16,539 nucleotides of DNA from contig JACQOC010000118.1 in assembly GCA_016202785.1 (NCBI GenBank), positions 1 to 16,539 on the forward strand, read 5' to 3'. Within the stretch, counting starts at the first letter, position 1. Every line of letters begins with the position of its first letter. A program made the translations under genes and the position numbers. The DNA comes from Candidatus Aenigmatarchaeota archaeon. GTDB taxonomy: Archaea; Aenigmatarchaeota; Aenigmatarchaeia; QMZP01. A model generated the notes under the pieces. The model did no database searches, had not been told where the DNA came from, and saw only the letters and a program-made list of their open reading frames with translations. Shown piece by piece: positions 1 to 5,984 of the stretch.

Positions 1-405
1 TTTATAAAGCTTTTACTACTTTATAGTCATTTTATATAACAATGTTATCCAAATCCTACACCAAAAACCGACCTTCGGATAACGGCAAAAAGTGCGGGGA
101 GCCGGATGTTCGCGCCGGGCAATCGCCATTGCCGCTTGCGCTTCGAACCGACGAAGGCACTAAGCCACCAGGTTTCTCAACGGTCATTTCTGAGCATAGC
201 CATTTCTGGCACGCACCTAAGCATAGCCATCCTCTGGCCCCTTAGACCGTTCCCAACCCGATCCCATGAGCGCTTGCCGGCCGCTGGCCAGTAAGCCACG
301 GGAAAGAGTTCTTGGGTATCCCCGCGCCTAAACAATAATCGTTCCCAATGATATAAAAGCCTTCTTCCGCCTGGCCGCATAAAAGCCGGGCCGACAATAG
401 ACAGC
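1..405. other. Non-coding leader region with no convincing gene
   Basis: The first 55 bases are AT-rich with several TATA-like stretches (TTTATAAA at the very start, TTTATATA near 31-38), suggesting promoters, possibly for a gene lying left of the window. The rest is GC-rich. It contains a short perfect hairpin at 118-133 (GGCAAT, four-base loop, ATTGCC), a longer-range pairing of 91-95 with 157-161, and an 11-base direct repeat AGCATAGCCAT at 193-203 and 220-230, each copy followed by CTGGC. Short open frames on both strands here have compositionally odd products and no recognisable family. A structured RNA is possible, but I cannot name one. Confidence 0.5.
352..359 (+). promoter_or_regulatory. 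TATA box for the O-methyltransferase gene
   Basis: TATAAAAG lies 54 bases before the ATG at 406, which would give a leader of about 25-30 nt. A second, weaker box (GCATAAAAG, 377-385) sits about 25 bases before the ATG and would give a leaderless transcript. Either could serve; the first matches the archaeal TATA consensus better. Confidence 0.5.
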
Positions 406-948
406 ATGGGCGTGGCAAAACTGCTTGAAGAGCTGGAGGCCGGCGCGTCCAGCGGCCGTTACGTTCCCATTTGCGGCCCGGTCAAAGGCAAGCTACTTGG
501 CATGTTAGCATCCATAGCCAGGCCGAAAAAGATATTGGAACTAGGCACCGCCATCGGCTATTCCACCATCATTCTCGCCCATACCGCGCCGCAGGCGAAA
601 GTGCTGACCATTGACATCGGCAATGAATGGACTGAGGAGGCCAAGGCCAATTTCAAAAAAAGCGGCTTGGACAACATAGAATTCCGGCAGGCTGATGCCA
701 TAAAAGAAACCAAGAAGTTGAAAGGGCCATACGATTTCATCTTCCTGGACATCGCCAAGGAACAGTATGCGGCCGTGCTGGAAGACTGCATCCGCTTGCT
801 GCCGGCCAACGGCCTGCTGGTGGCGGACAACGCTTCCTGGAAGGAGTTGAAGGAGTACAACCGCTTGTGTTTGGCGGATAAAAGGCTCAGGCACTTACTG
901 GTTCCGATCGAGGACGGCATGGCGCTGAGCCTGAAAGTTTCGGACTAG
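406..948 (+). CDS. SAM-dependent O-methyltransferase (family 3, CCoAOMT-like)
   Basis: A 180-residue class I methyltransferase, probably cytoplasmic. Motif I is LELGTAIGYS (residues 44-53), the glycine-rich SAM-binding loop, and TIDIG (68-72) closes the second strand. D115, K118 and Y121 in FLDIAKEQY, with D141-N142, fit the metal-binding and substrate-positioning residues of the catechol/caffeoyl-CoA O-methyltransferase family, so a divalent-cation-dependent O-methyl transfer is expected. It is somewhat shorter than the usual 210-230 residues, lacking part of the N-terminal helix. The ATG at 406 is the first start in the frame. The next gene follows in the same direction but has its own TATA-like box, so the two need not be co-transcribed. 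The substrate cannot be told from sequence. Confidence 0.87.
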   Translation: MGVAKLLEELEAGASSGRYVPICGPVKGKLLGMLASIARPKKILELGTAIGYSTIILAHTAPQAKVLTIDIGNEWTEEAKANFKKSGLDNIEFRQADAIKETKKLKGPYDFIFLDIAKEQYAAVLEDCIRLLPANGLLVADNASWKELKEYNRLCLADKRLRHLLVPIEDGMALSLKVSD

Positions 949-950
949 CG

Positions 951-958
951 TTTAAAGT
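951..958 (+). promoter_or_regulatory. TATA-like box for the MIP18-family gene
   Basis: TTTAAAGT is centred about 24 bases before the ATG at 978, directly after the stop of the preceding gene. This spacing puts transcription initiation at or next to the start codon and favours ATG 978 over the TTG at 972. Confidence 0.5.
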
Positions 959-977
959 AGCCAGGCAAACATTGCAT

Positions 978-1274
978 ATGCTCACCAAAGAAACGGTCAT
1001 GGCAGAGCTGAAGCACGTGCTTGACCCGGAGATGGGCTTCAATGTCGTCGAACTCGGCCTGATTTATGCAGTCGAAATCAAGGCCGGCAAGGCGCACATA
1101 ACCATGACGCTTACCAGCATGGCCTGCCCGGCCGGGCCGCAGATAGTCGATGGCGTGAAAGCGGCTGCGCAACGGGCCGGCGCGAAAGAGGTCAAGATCG
1201 ATGTCACCTTCCAGCCGCCCTGGACGCCGGAGAAGATGTCCGAAGACGTCCGGATGGCGCTGGGGATGGTGTAA
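978..1274 (+). CDS. MIP18/SufT-like (DUF59) iron-sulfur assembly protein
   Basis: A 98-residue protein covering one MIP18 (DUF59) domain. Visible family features are the early LDPEMGFNVVELGLIY segment (15-30), the strand TMTLTSMACP with the conserved cysteine C50, and the C-terminal TFQPPWTPEKMSEDVRMALG (about 76-95). Members of this family act in maturation or carrier steps of Fe-S cluster assembly (SufT and the eukaryotic CIA protein MIP18); PaaD is a relative. I chose ATG 978 over TTG 972 because of the TATA-like box at the leaderless distance. The 3' end runs 71 bases antisense into the 3' end of the converging DUF998 gene. Confidence 0.85.
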   Translation: MLTKETVMAELKHVLDPEMGFNVVELGLIYAVEIKAGKAHITMTLTSMACPAGPQIVDGVKAAAQRAGAKEVKIDVTFQPPWTPEKMSEDVRMALGMV

Positions 1275-1851
1275 ACTTTTCCCTGCCTGCCATACTGCGG
1301 CCCAGGACAAACGGCAGCCAGAACATGGCAAGCGCATGGACTATTTCCGGTATCGCTATGCCGTGGCCAGAACGAGCAATCCATAAAATGCTGGCAAAGG
1401 CGATTAAGACGGAGACATATCCACGCCAGGCCAGCCGCTTCTCGCCATCCCTGCTTAAGGCCGTCGCCACCAGCAAAGTGGCTAAGGGAAACAGCAGGAA
1501 GTAGGAAAAGGAAGCGTAGAAGTGCAGCGGTTCGAGGTTTTCCGGAAACGCGCCGACCGCGGCTAGGGCTATCGAGGCCAAGGCCATAACGGCAGCGCCC
1601 AGCCGGCCGGCGCCTGCCAGGCGCGCGAACAGGCCGAACGAAAAGGCCAGGAATAACATGCCGCTGACTATCAGGCCATAGTTGAACAGCAATGCGGCAA
1701 TGCCCGGCTCTATTCCCAGGTCGCTGAGCGCGTTGCCGGCAAAGCTGAAGTTTGGGCTGGCCAGGATGGCCAGCACGATGGAAACAACTGCTATGGATGG
1801 GGCCAGCAGGCCGCAATAGCCTGCTATTTTCCGCCAGTCGCTTTTCTTCAT
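1204..1851 (-). CDS. DUF998-family integral membrane protein
   Basis: A 215-residue polytopic membrane protein with about six hydrophobic helices and the DUF998 pattern: a first helix after a short basic start (MKKSDWRKIAGYCG), a loop with ALSDLG, then paired helices. DUF998 proteins have no established biochemical role. The start is well fixed: its ATG shares one base with the TAA stop of the carbamoyltransferase gene (TAATG), a translational-coupling arrangement, so it is the third gene of the carbamate kinase operon. In other organisms such operons often carry an arginine/ornithine antiporter; whether this protein handles a metabolite of the pathway is only a guess. The C-terminal 30 or so residues are Pro/Ser/Arg-rich and overlap the opposing MIP18 gene, so they may be poorly conserved. 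Confidence 0.8.
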   Translation of the reverse strand: MKKSDWRKIAGYCGLLAPSIAVVSIVLAILASPNFSFAGNALSDLGIEPGIAALLFNYGLIVSGMLFLAFSFGLFARLAGAGRLGAAVMALASIALAAVGAFPENLEPLHFYASFSYFLLFPLATLLVATALSRDGEKRLAWRGYVSVLIAFASILWIARSGHGIAIPEIVHALAMFWLPFVLGRSMAGREKFTPSPAPSGRLRTSSPASRAAGR

Positions 1852-2759
1852 TACCACCGTCCGAGTAGTTTCACCAGCAAGGCCTTCTGCACGTGCAGCC
1901 GATTTTCCGCCTGGTCGAAGACGATGGAATGCTTGCTTTCGAAAACGTCGTCGGTCACTTCCCGGCCCGGGTGGCGCGGCAGGGGGTGCATGAACAGATA
2001 ATTTTTCTTGGCATGCCTGGCCAGCTTGCCGTTTACCTGGTCCTTGCGGAACACCTTCAGGCGTTTTCGCTCCTCCTTCTCTTCGCCCATCGATATCCAG
2101 GTGTCGGTGTAGATGATGTCGGCATCCTTTACCGCCTGCTCCGGGCTGGCCGTTATGGTCACGCTTGCGTTGCTGTTCCTGGCCAGCAGTTTGGCCTTCC
2201 GCAAGACCGCTTGGTTGGGCTTGTAATGCGGGGGGTCGGATATCGCTATATCCATGCCGGCCAGCGCGCAACCCAGCATGAGTGAGTTGCAGACGTTGTT
2301 GCCGTCCCCGATGTAAGCGACCTTGACACCCTTGAAGCGGCCCAGCTTCTCTTTAATCGTGAGCAGGTCGGCCAAGGTTTGGCACGGGTGCTCAAGGTCG
2401 GACAGCATGTTGATGACTGGTTTGGCGGAGTGTTTGGCTATCTCTTCCAGGGTGCTGTGGGAAAAGACCCGAGCGGCAATGCAGTCCACATAGCGGTCCA
2501 TGACCCGGGCAAAGTCCTTGATCGGCTCGCCTCTTGACAGTTGGGTGGTGCTGGCATCGATGTATAAGGCTTGGCCTTGCAGTTGGCCGATGCCGGTCTC
2601 AAAGCTTACCCTGGTTCGGGTGGATGGCTTTTCAAAAACCAGCGCTACGGTCTTGCCCTTCAGCTGCGTGCCGAGCGGGTAGCGCTTCAGCCAAACGGCA
2701 AGGGAGAGCAGCCTTTCGATTTGGCGTGCGGTCAAATCCGCAACCGAAAGAATATGCAT
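1851..2759 (-). CDS. Ornithine carbamoyltransferase-like enzyme
   Basis: A 302-residue transcarbamylase, the normal length for the family. The carbamoyl-phosphate site is complete: STRTR (46-50) and HPCQ (124-127). The ornithine-side SMG loop is present as DTWISMG (219-225), which marks it as ornithine rather than aspartate carbamoyltransferase. The family HCLP motif, however, reads HPLPRH (258-263): the cysteine that contacts the ornithine side is replaced by proline, as in the HPLPR of aspartate carbamoyltransferases, while the following PGREVTDDVF and AENRLHVQKALL are OTC-like. I place the start at ATG 2759, where the alignable MHILSVADLT begins; a TTG at 2783 would add eight residues. The gene lies 31 bases after the carbamate kinase gene, so it probably feeds citrulline-derived carbamoyl phosphate to that kinase. 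The ordinary anabolic role or an altered amine substrate is possible. Confidence 0.86.
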   Translation of the reverse strand: MHILSVADLTARQIERLLSLAVWLKRYPLGTQLKGKTVALVFEKPSTRTRVSFETGIGQLQGQALYIDASTTQLSRGEPIKDFARVMDRYVDCIAARVFSHSTLEEIAKHSAKPVINMLSDLEHPCQTLADLLTIKEKLGRFKGVKVAYIGDGNNVCNSLMLGCALAGMDIAISDPPHYKPNQAVLRKAKLLARNSNASVTITASPEQAVKDADIIYTDTWISMGEEKEERKRLKVFRKDQVNGKLARHAKKNYLFMHPLPRHPGREVTDDVFESKHSIVFDQAENRLHVQKALLVKLLGRW

Positions 2760-2790
2760 CGATGAATAATTTGCCGCCGCCAATAAAGAA

Positions 2791-3684
2791 CTATTTTATG
2801 CTAGTGCCGGCCTTGCCGTTAACAGCTTTAGCCAGGTCGGTCAGGTGGGCAATGACGGCTTGCCTGCCGGTAGCGGCAAAATCCATGGCTGCCCTTACTT
2901 TCGGCCCCATGGAACCGTCTGGGAATTGGCCGGCCTGCAGCAGCCTCTGCGCTTCCCTAACTTTCAGCTGCCGGAGCAGTTTCTGCTTGGCCGTCCCATA
3001 GTTCAGGTACACGCCCTCGGTGTCGGTCAGGATGAGCAACAGGTCGGCATGCAGCGACTTGGCCAATAGGCATGCGGTCAAGTCCTTGTCGATTACCGCC
3101 TCGACACCTTTCACGATACCTTTTTCCCTTACCACCGGTATGCCGCCGCCACCGCAAGCGATGACAATATGGCTTTTTGCCAAACTGCTGATGATGCCCA
3201 ATTCGATTATTTCCTTGGGCTGTGGCGATGGCACCACGCGCCGGTATTGCTGGCCGATTTTCTTAAGATGGTAGCGGCCCTTCAGCTCATGCGCCTGGCG
3301 CGGCGTGTAGAACGGCCCCACCGGCTTAGACGGATGCCGGAAAGCGCTGTCATTCTTATCCACCAGGACCTGGTTCAGCAGGCAGACAACATTGGCCTTC
3401 GGCCAGGCATTATGCAGGCCCTGCTGCAGCAAATAGCCTATCTGCCCCTGGGTTTCCGCCACGTCGACGTCCAGCGGCAGCCGCAAGGTCTTTGCCTTCT
3501 CCTGCTGCAGCATGATGTCACCCACCTGCGGGCCGTTGCCGTGGGTGATTATCAGCTCGTGTTTCTTGGCCAGGTTGGCCAGCCCTTGGCAACTGGTTCG
3601 TACCGTCTGTAAATAGCCTGGATAACTGTTCTTGCGCGCCGGGTTGAGCAAGGCATTCCCGCCCAGGGCGATGACGATGCGCAT
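2791..3684 (-). CDS. Carbamate kinase
   Basis: A 297-residue cytoplasmic kinase of the amino acid kinase fold that interconverts carbamoyl phosphate plus ADP and carbamate plus ATP. Recognisable motifs in order are IALGGNALL at the N-terminus, THGNGPQVG, PSKPVGPFY, ACGGGGIPV, VEAVIDKD, LTDTEGVY and FPDGSMGPKV, all typical of carbamate kinase rather than acetylglutamate or UMP kinase. The start is set at ATG 3684, where the first beta strand begins; an in-frame upstream extension would add 19 unlikely residues. It is the first gene of an operon with the carbamoyltransferase and DUF998 genes. No arginine deiminase is in the window. In some archaea carbamate-kinase-like enzymes supply carbamoyl phosphate instead, so the direction is not settled. 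Confidence 0.93.
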   Translation of the reverse strand: MRIVIALGGNALLNPARKNSYPGYLQTVRTSCQGLANLAKKHELIITHGNGPQVGDIMLQQEKAKTLRLPLDVDVAETQGQIGYLLQQGLHNAWPKANVVCLLNQVLVDKNDSAFRHPSKPVGPFYTPRQAHELKGRYHLKKIGQQYRRVVPSPQPKEIIELGIISSLAKSHIVIACGGGGIPVVREKGIVKGVEAVIDKDLTACLLAKSLHADLLLILTDTEGVYLNYGTAKQKLLRQLKVREAQRLLQAGQFPDGSMGPKVRAAMDFAATGRQAVIAHLTDLAKAVNGKAGTSIK

Positions 3685-3704
3685 GGTGATATTTGGCCGG
3701 CCGG

Positions 3705-3728
3705 ATAGAAAACCGCAGTAGTTATTAG
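3705..3728. promoter_or_regulatory. Divergent promoter region between carbamate kinase and rnp2
   Basis: The 65-base gap between two divergent starts holds a weak A/T box in each direction. On the minus strand TTTTCTAT (3712 to 3705) is centred about 25 bases before the kinase ATG; on the plus strand GTTATTAG (3721-3728) is centred about 25 bases before the rnp2 ATG. Both match the leaderless spacing used elsewhere in the window, but neither is a strong TATA box. Confidence 0.4.
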
Positions 3729-3749
3729 CCTCGCTTGCCAATACCAGAT

Positions 3750-4103
3750 ATGAAACTGAAGAGCATGCCGAGCCTGCGCGCCAAGAAACGGTACGTGGTG
3801 TTCAAGCTGCACACTGAAGACGAACTAAGCTACGCCAACGTGCGCAACGCCGTTTATGGCTCGCTGGAGGAGTGGCTGGGCCAGAAAGAGATGGCCGTGG
3901 CTGATGTCCGCTTGATCCAGAACTTGTGGAACCCGAAAAGCCATACTGGTTTCATCCGGTGCGGGCATCAGCATGCTGATGCTGTTTCCATGGGCCTAGC
4001 GCTAGTCCACCAGATCGGCGACAGCAAAGTGGCGTTCCAAACCGTGGGCGTAGCCGGCACCATAAAAAGCGGGAAGCGGAAGCTGGAACATGCACGCTAC
4101 TAA
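3750..4103 (+). CDS. RNase P protein component 2 (Pop5 family)
   Basis: A 117-residue basic RNA-binding protein of the archaeal RNase P holoenzyme, which removes 5' leaders from pre-tRNA. The N-terminal SLRAKKRYVVFKLHTEDELS is the hallmark opening of Rnp2/Pop5, followed by the helix NVRNAVYGSLEEWLG, and the central GFIRCGHQHADAVSMGLALV matches the conserved GIVRC block. The start is ATG 3750; a TTG at 3735 gives a needless five-residue extension. The stop overlaps the UMP kinase start by 14 bases, so the two are probably co-transcribed and translationally linked. Its presence implies a canonical RNase P in this organism, consistent with a tRNA gene just downstream. Confidence 0.87.
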   Translation: MKLKSMPSLRAKKRYVVFKLHTEDELSYANVRNAVYGSLEEWLGQKEMAVADVRLIQNLWNPKSHTGFIRCGHQHADAVSMGLALVHQIGDSKVAFQTVGVAGTIKSGKRKLEHARY

Positions 4104-4776
4104 AGCGCTGCTGGTGATTAGCCTGGGCGGCAGCTTAATCGTCCCAGACAAGATAGACGTCGCTTTCCTGCGGCGCTTCACCTCGATCATAACGGAGCAT
4201 GCAAAAGCTACGCGCTTTATCATCGTGACTGGCGCCGGGAAAACTTCCCGCGACTATGTGGCAGCGGCCGACAGCTTGGGCAACGTGCCCGACCAGGAAA
4301 AGGATGCCATGGGCATCTTGGCCACCAAGCTCAACGCCAGCTTGGTGCTGGCCTGCTTCAGCGGGATTGCGCATCCGGAGGTTGAAAGCGCGCCGCGCAA
4401 GCTCGATTTTGACAACGTGCTGGTCGCGTCCGGCTGGAAAACCGGCTTCAGCACCGATTTCTGCGCGGTTTCGTGGGCCGCGCTATATGGCGCGAAGAAA
4501 GTGATAAACTTGACCAATACCGATTACCTGTATGACAAGGACCCCAAGCTGCACCGCGATGCGAAAAAACTGGAGAAAGCCAGCTGGCAGCAGTTGCAGG
4601 CCATCGTCGGCCAGGAATGGAAGCCGTCCAGCAACCTGCCGTTCGACCCGCTTGCCACCCAGAAGGCTGCCGCACTGGGCATGACCGTCATGCTGGCCAA
4701 CGGCAACGACCTTAGCAACTTCGAAAACCTGCTGGACGGCAAAGGATTTAAAGGCACAACCATAGCTGACGGCTGA
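4090..4776 (+). CDS. UMP kinase (archaeal type)
   Basis: A 228-residue amino acid kinase-fold enzyme that phosphorylates UMP to UDP in pyrimidine synthesis. Visible blocks are ISLGGSLIVPDKID at the N-terminus, IIVTGAGKTSRDYV (phosphate-binding glycine loop), GWKTGFSTDFCAV, NLTNTDYLYDKDPK (nucleotide site) and the C-terminal PFDPLATQKAAALGM plus GTTIAD that characterise archaeal PyrH. Length matches the archaeal form (about 225 residues). The ATG at 4090 lies inside the last codons of rnp2 in another frame. UMP kinase requires no carbamoyl phosphate itself, but the divergent carbamate kinase operon next door would make chemistry of the same pathway available. Confidence 0.88.
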   Translation: MHATKALLVISLGGSLIVPDKIDVAFLRRFTSIITEHAKATRFIIVTGAGKTSRDYVAAADSLGNVPDQEKDAMGILATKLNASLVLACFSGIAHPEVESAPRKLDFDNVLVASGWKTGFSTDFCAVSWAALYGAKKVINLTNTDYLYDKDPKLHRDAKKLEKASWQQLQAIVGQEWKPSSNLPFDPLATQKAAALGMTVMLANGNDLSNFENLLDGKGFKGTTIADG

Positions 4777-4785
4777 TTTTATATT
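4777..4785 (+). promoter_or_regulatory. TATA box for tRNA-Pro
   Basis: TTTTATATT starts right after the UMP kinase stop and is centred about 27 bases before the first base of the mature tRNA, which fits archaeal TBP/TFB-driven initiation a few bases ahead of the tRNA 5' end. Confidence 0.6.
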
Positions 4786-4807
4786 GGCCTATGCCATATC
4801 AGGTAAG

Positions 4808-4878
4808 GGGCCCGTAGTTTAATGGTAGAATTCCGGCTTCGGGAGCCGGCGGTTTGAGTTCAACTCTCAGCGGGCCCA
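4808..4878 (+). tRNA. tRNA-Pro (anticodon CGG)
   Basis: A complete 71-base cloverleaf without intron. The acceptor stem GGGCCCG pairs perfectly with CGGGCCC (4871-4877) and the discriminator is A. The D-arm is a weak four-pair stem around AATGGTA, the anticodon stem is CCGGC/GCCGG, and the seven-base loop TTCGGGA gives anticodon CGG with U33 and G37, as expected for proline. The variable loop has four bases; the T-arm is TTGAG-TTCAACT-CTCAG. CCA is not encoded. It reads CCG codons, which are frequent in these GC-rich genes. Confidence 0.95.
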
Positions 4879-4883
4879 TATGC

Positions 4884-4903
4884 GCTAGCTTTGGCTAGCT
4901 TTT
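4884..4903 (+). repeat. Tandem 10-base repeat after tRNA-Pro
   Basis: GCTAGCTTTG is followed immediately by GCTAGCTTTT. Each copy has the palindrome GCTAGC plus a T-run, so this may be the tRNA terminator; the second copy's TTTTAAG also looks like a weak TATA box, centred about 34 bases before the next gene's ATG. Confidence 0.5.
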
Positions 4904-4936
4904 AAGCCGGACATGCCAAATATTACCAGATAACTG

Positions 4937-5545
4937 ATGAAAGCCTCTGAGACGGCCAGGTGGTGCGGCTTGTCATTGCTGGCTGCCGGCCTGCTGGCCA
5001 TCGTTTTCATGCTGCTCCATCCCAACGAGGTGGCCGACCCTAATGCTTTGGCCAATCCGTTATGGGGCCCAGTCCATCTTGGCCTCGGCCTGGCGTTCCT
5101 GCTTACCATGTTCGGCCTGATTGGATTGCATTCCGTGCAGGGCGGCAAGGCCGGCATGCTGGGCCTGCTGGCCACCATATTGTCCATAGCCAGCACGGCA
5201 TTATTGGCCGGCGTCATACTGTTCTTTGAGGGCGCGGTCATGCCAGTGCTGGCCACCAGCTCGGCTGCAGCGGAACTGCTCAGCCCAAGCGGGCCATTAT
5301 TGGCCGGTTTGGCCGGCGCGCTATTGCAGAGCCTGTTCATCCTTACCGCCTTCGCCTTCCTACTGTTAGGCTACGTCACTTACCGGGCCAAGGTGCTGCC
5401 CAAGTGGGCCGGCATCCTGCTGATGGCCATGGCGCCGGCGGTGTTCGCGCCGCCGCTGCCGTTCGAGGCCGCATTGACCGGTGTGGTGCTGTTCGGCCTC
5501 GGCTGCATGTGGCTCGGCTATGCCATGTGGATCGGGAAGAAATGA
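4937..5545 (+). CDS. Hypothetical six-helix membrane protein
   Basis: A 202-residue protein with six predicted membrane segments: roughly residues 10-27, 45-62, 73-97, 117-145, 153-172 and 178-198. There are no catalytic motifs I recognise; charged residues are confined to short loops and the termini (KASETAR at the start, GKK at the end). The general look is that of small four-to-six-helix proteins such as DUF4386-like families, but I cannot assign it. ATG 4937 is the first start after an in-frame TAA. It lies alone between tRNA-Pro and the converging DnaG operon. Confidence 0.75.
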   Translation: MKASETARWCGLSLLAAGLLAIVFMLLHPNEVADPNALANPLWGPVHLGLGLAFLLTMFGLIGLHSVQGGKAGMLGLLATILSIASTALLAGVILFFEGAVMPVLATSSAAAELLSPSGPLLAGLAGALLQSLFILTAFAFLLLGYVTYRAKVLPKWAGILLMAMAPAVFAPPLPFEAALTGVVLFGLGCMWLGYAMWIGKK

Positions 5546-5576
5546 ATAAAGCTACTTAAGATTGCAGGCCTCAAAA

Positions 5577-5960
5577 TCATTTGAGTTCTTTCTCTAATTT
5601 TTGTACGTTCTGTTTTACGTAGAAACTGAAAGCCGCACCGGCTACGCCCAGCGCCAGGAAAGCATAATACACGGCGTCGGAGAGGGCTCCGGCCGGCAGC
5701 TTCGGCTTCAGGATGAATGTTATGAAAGCCAACCAGAGAAGGAAAAAGACTGCGGTGAATGCGTAGCCGCGGCCGGCATTCGGTCCGGAAAGGGTTTGCT
5801 GGCCTCTGGCCCCTATCCACAGCTTGCCGCTCTTCAGGAATTCGGAATAGCATGCGTTATGGTATTTCGCATACGGGAAGCGCGGGTATAGCTGCCCGAC
5901 CGCGATGAAATCCTTCCTAGAAATGATATTGCGCTTGCAATGGTCGCAGACGACTTTCAT
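5577..5960 (-). CDS. Hypothetical zinc-site membrane protein
   Basis: A 127-residue protein I do not recognise. The N-terminus has a likely metal site: C5 and C8 (CDHC), then H34 and C37 (HNAC), a CxxC/HxxC arrangement resembling a treble-clef or LIM-like half. Two hydrophobic segments follow (about 65-84 and 92-115), and the C-terminus is a short charged helix (KQNVQKLEKELK). The topology suggests a cytoplasmic zinc domain tethered to the membrane. It begins 24 bases after the DnaG stop on the same strand and is probably the last gene of that operon. Whether it has any role with primase or the exosome is unknown; co-transcription may only be convenience. Confidence 0.72.
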   Translation of the reverse strand: MKVVCDHCKRNIISRKDFIAVGQLYPRFPYAKYHNACYSEFLKSGKLWIGARGQQTLSGPNAGRGYAFTAVFFLLWLAFITFILKPKLPAGALSDAVYYAFLALGVAGAAFSFYVKQNVQKLEKELK

Positions 5961-5984
5961 CTATAATTCCAGATGCTCCCGTTC

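Noticed and set aside
42..245. 67-residue plus-strand frame
   Set aside because: Low-complexity, His/Pro-rich product with no recognisable domain; TATA-like boxes are not at a consistent distance.
177..407. 76-residue minus-strand frame in the leader region
   Set aside because: Product is rich in Arg, Trp and Gly with a repeat only because of the AGCATAGCCAT duplication; no family resemblance and it abuts the O-methyltransferase start antisense.
1064..1816. 250-residue minus-strand frame
   Set aside because: Pro/Arg-rich translation overlapping DUF998 in another frame; the DUF998 frame gives regular membrane helices.
1851..2759. Aspartate carbamoyltransferase, suggested by HPLPR and nearby UMP kinase
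   Set aside because: The DTWISMG loop and the AENRLHVQKALL C-terminus are OTC features; the UMP kinase is on the opposite strand in another operon.
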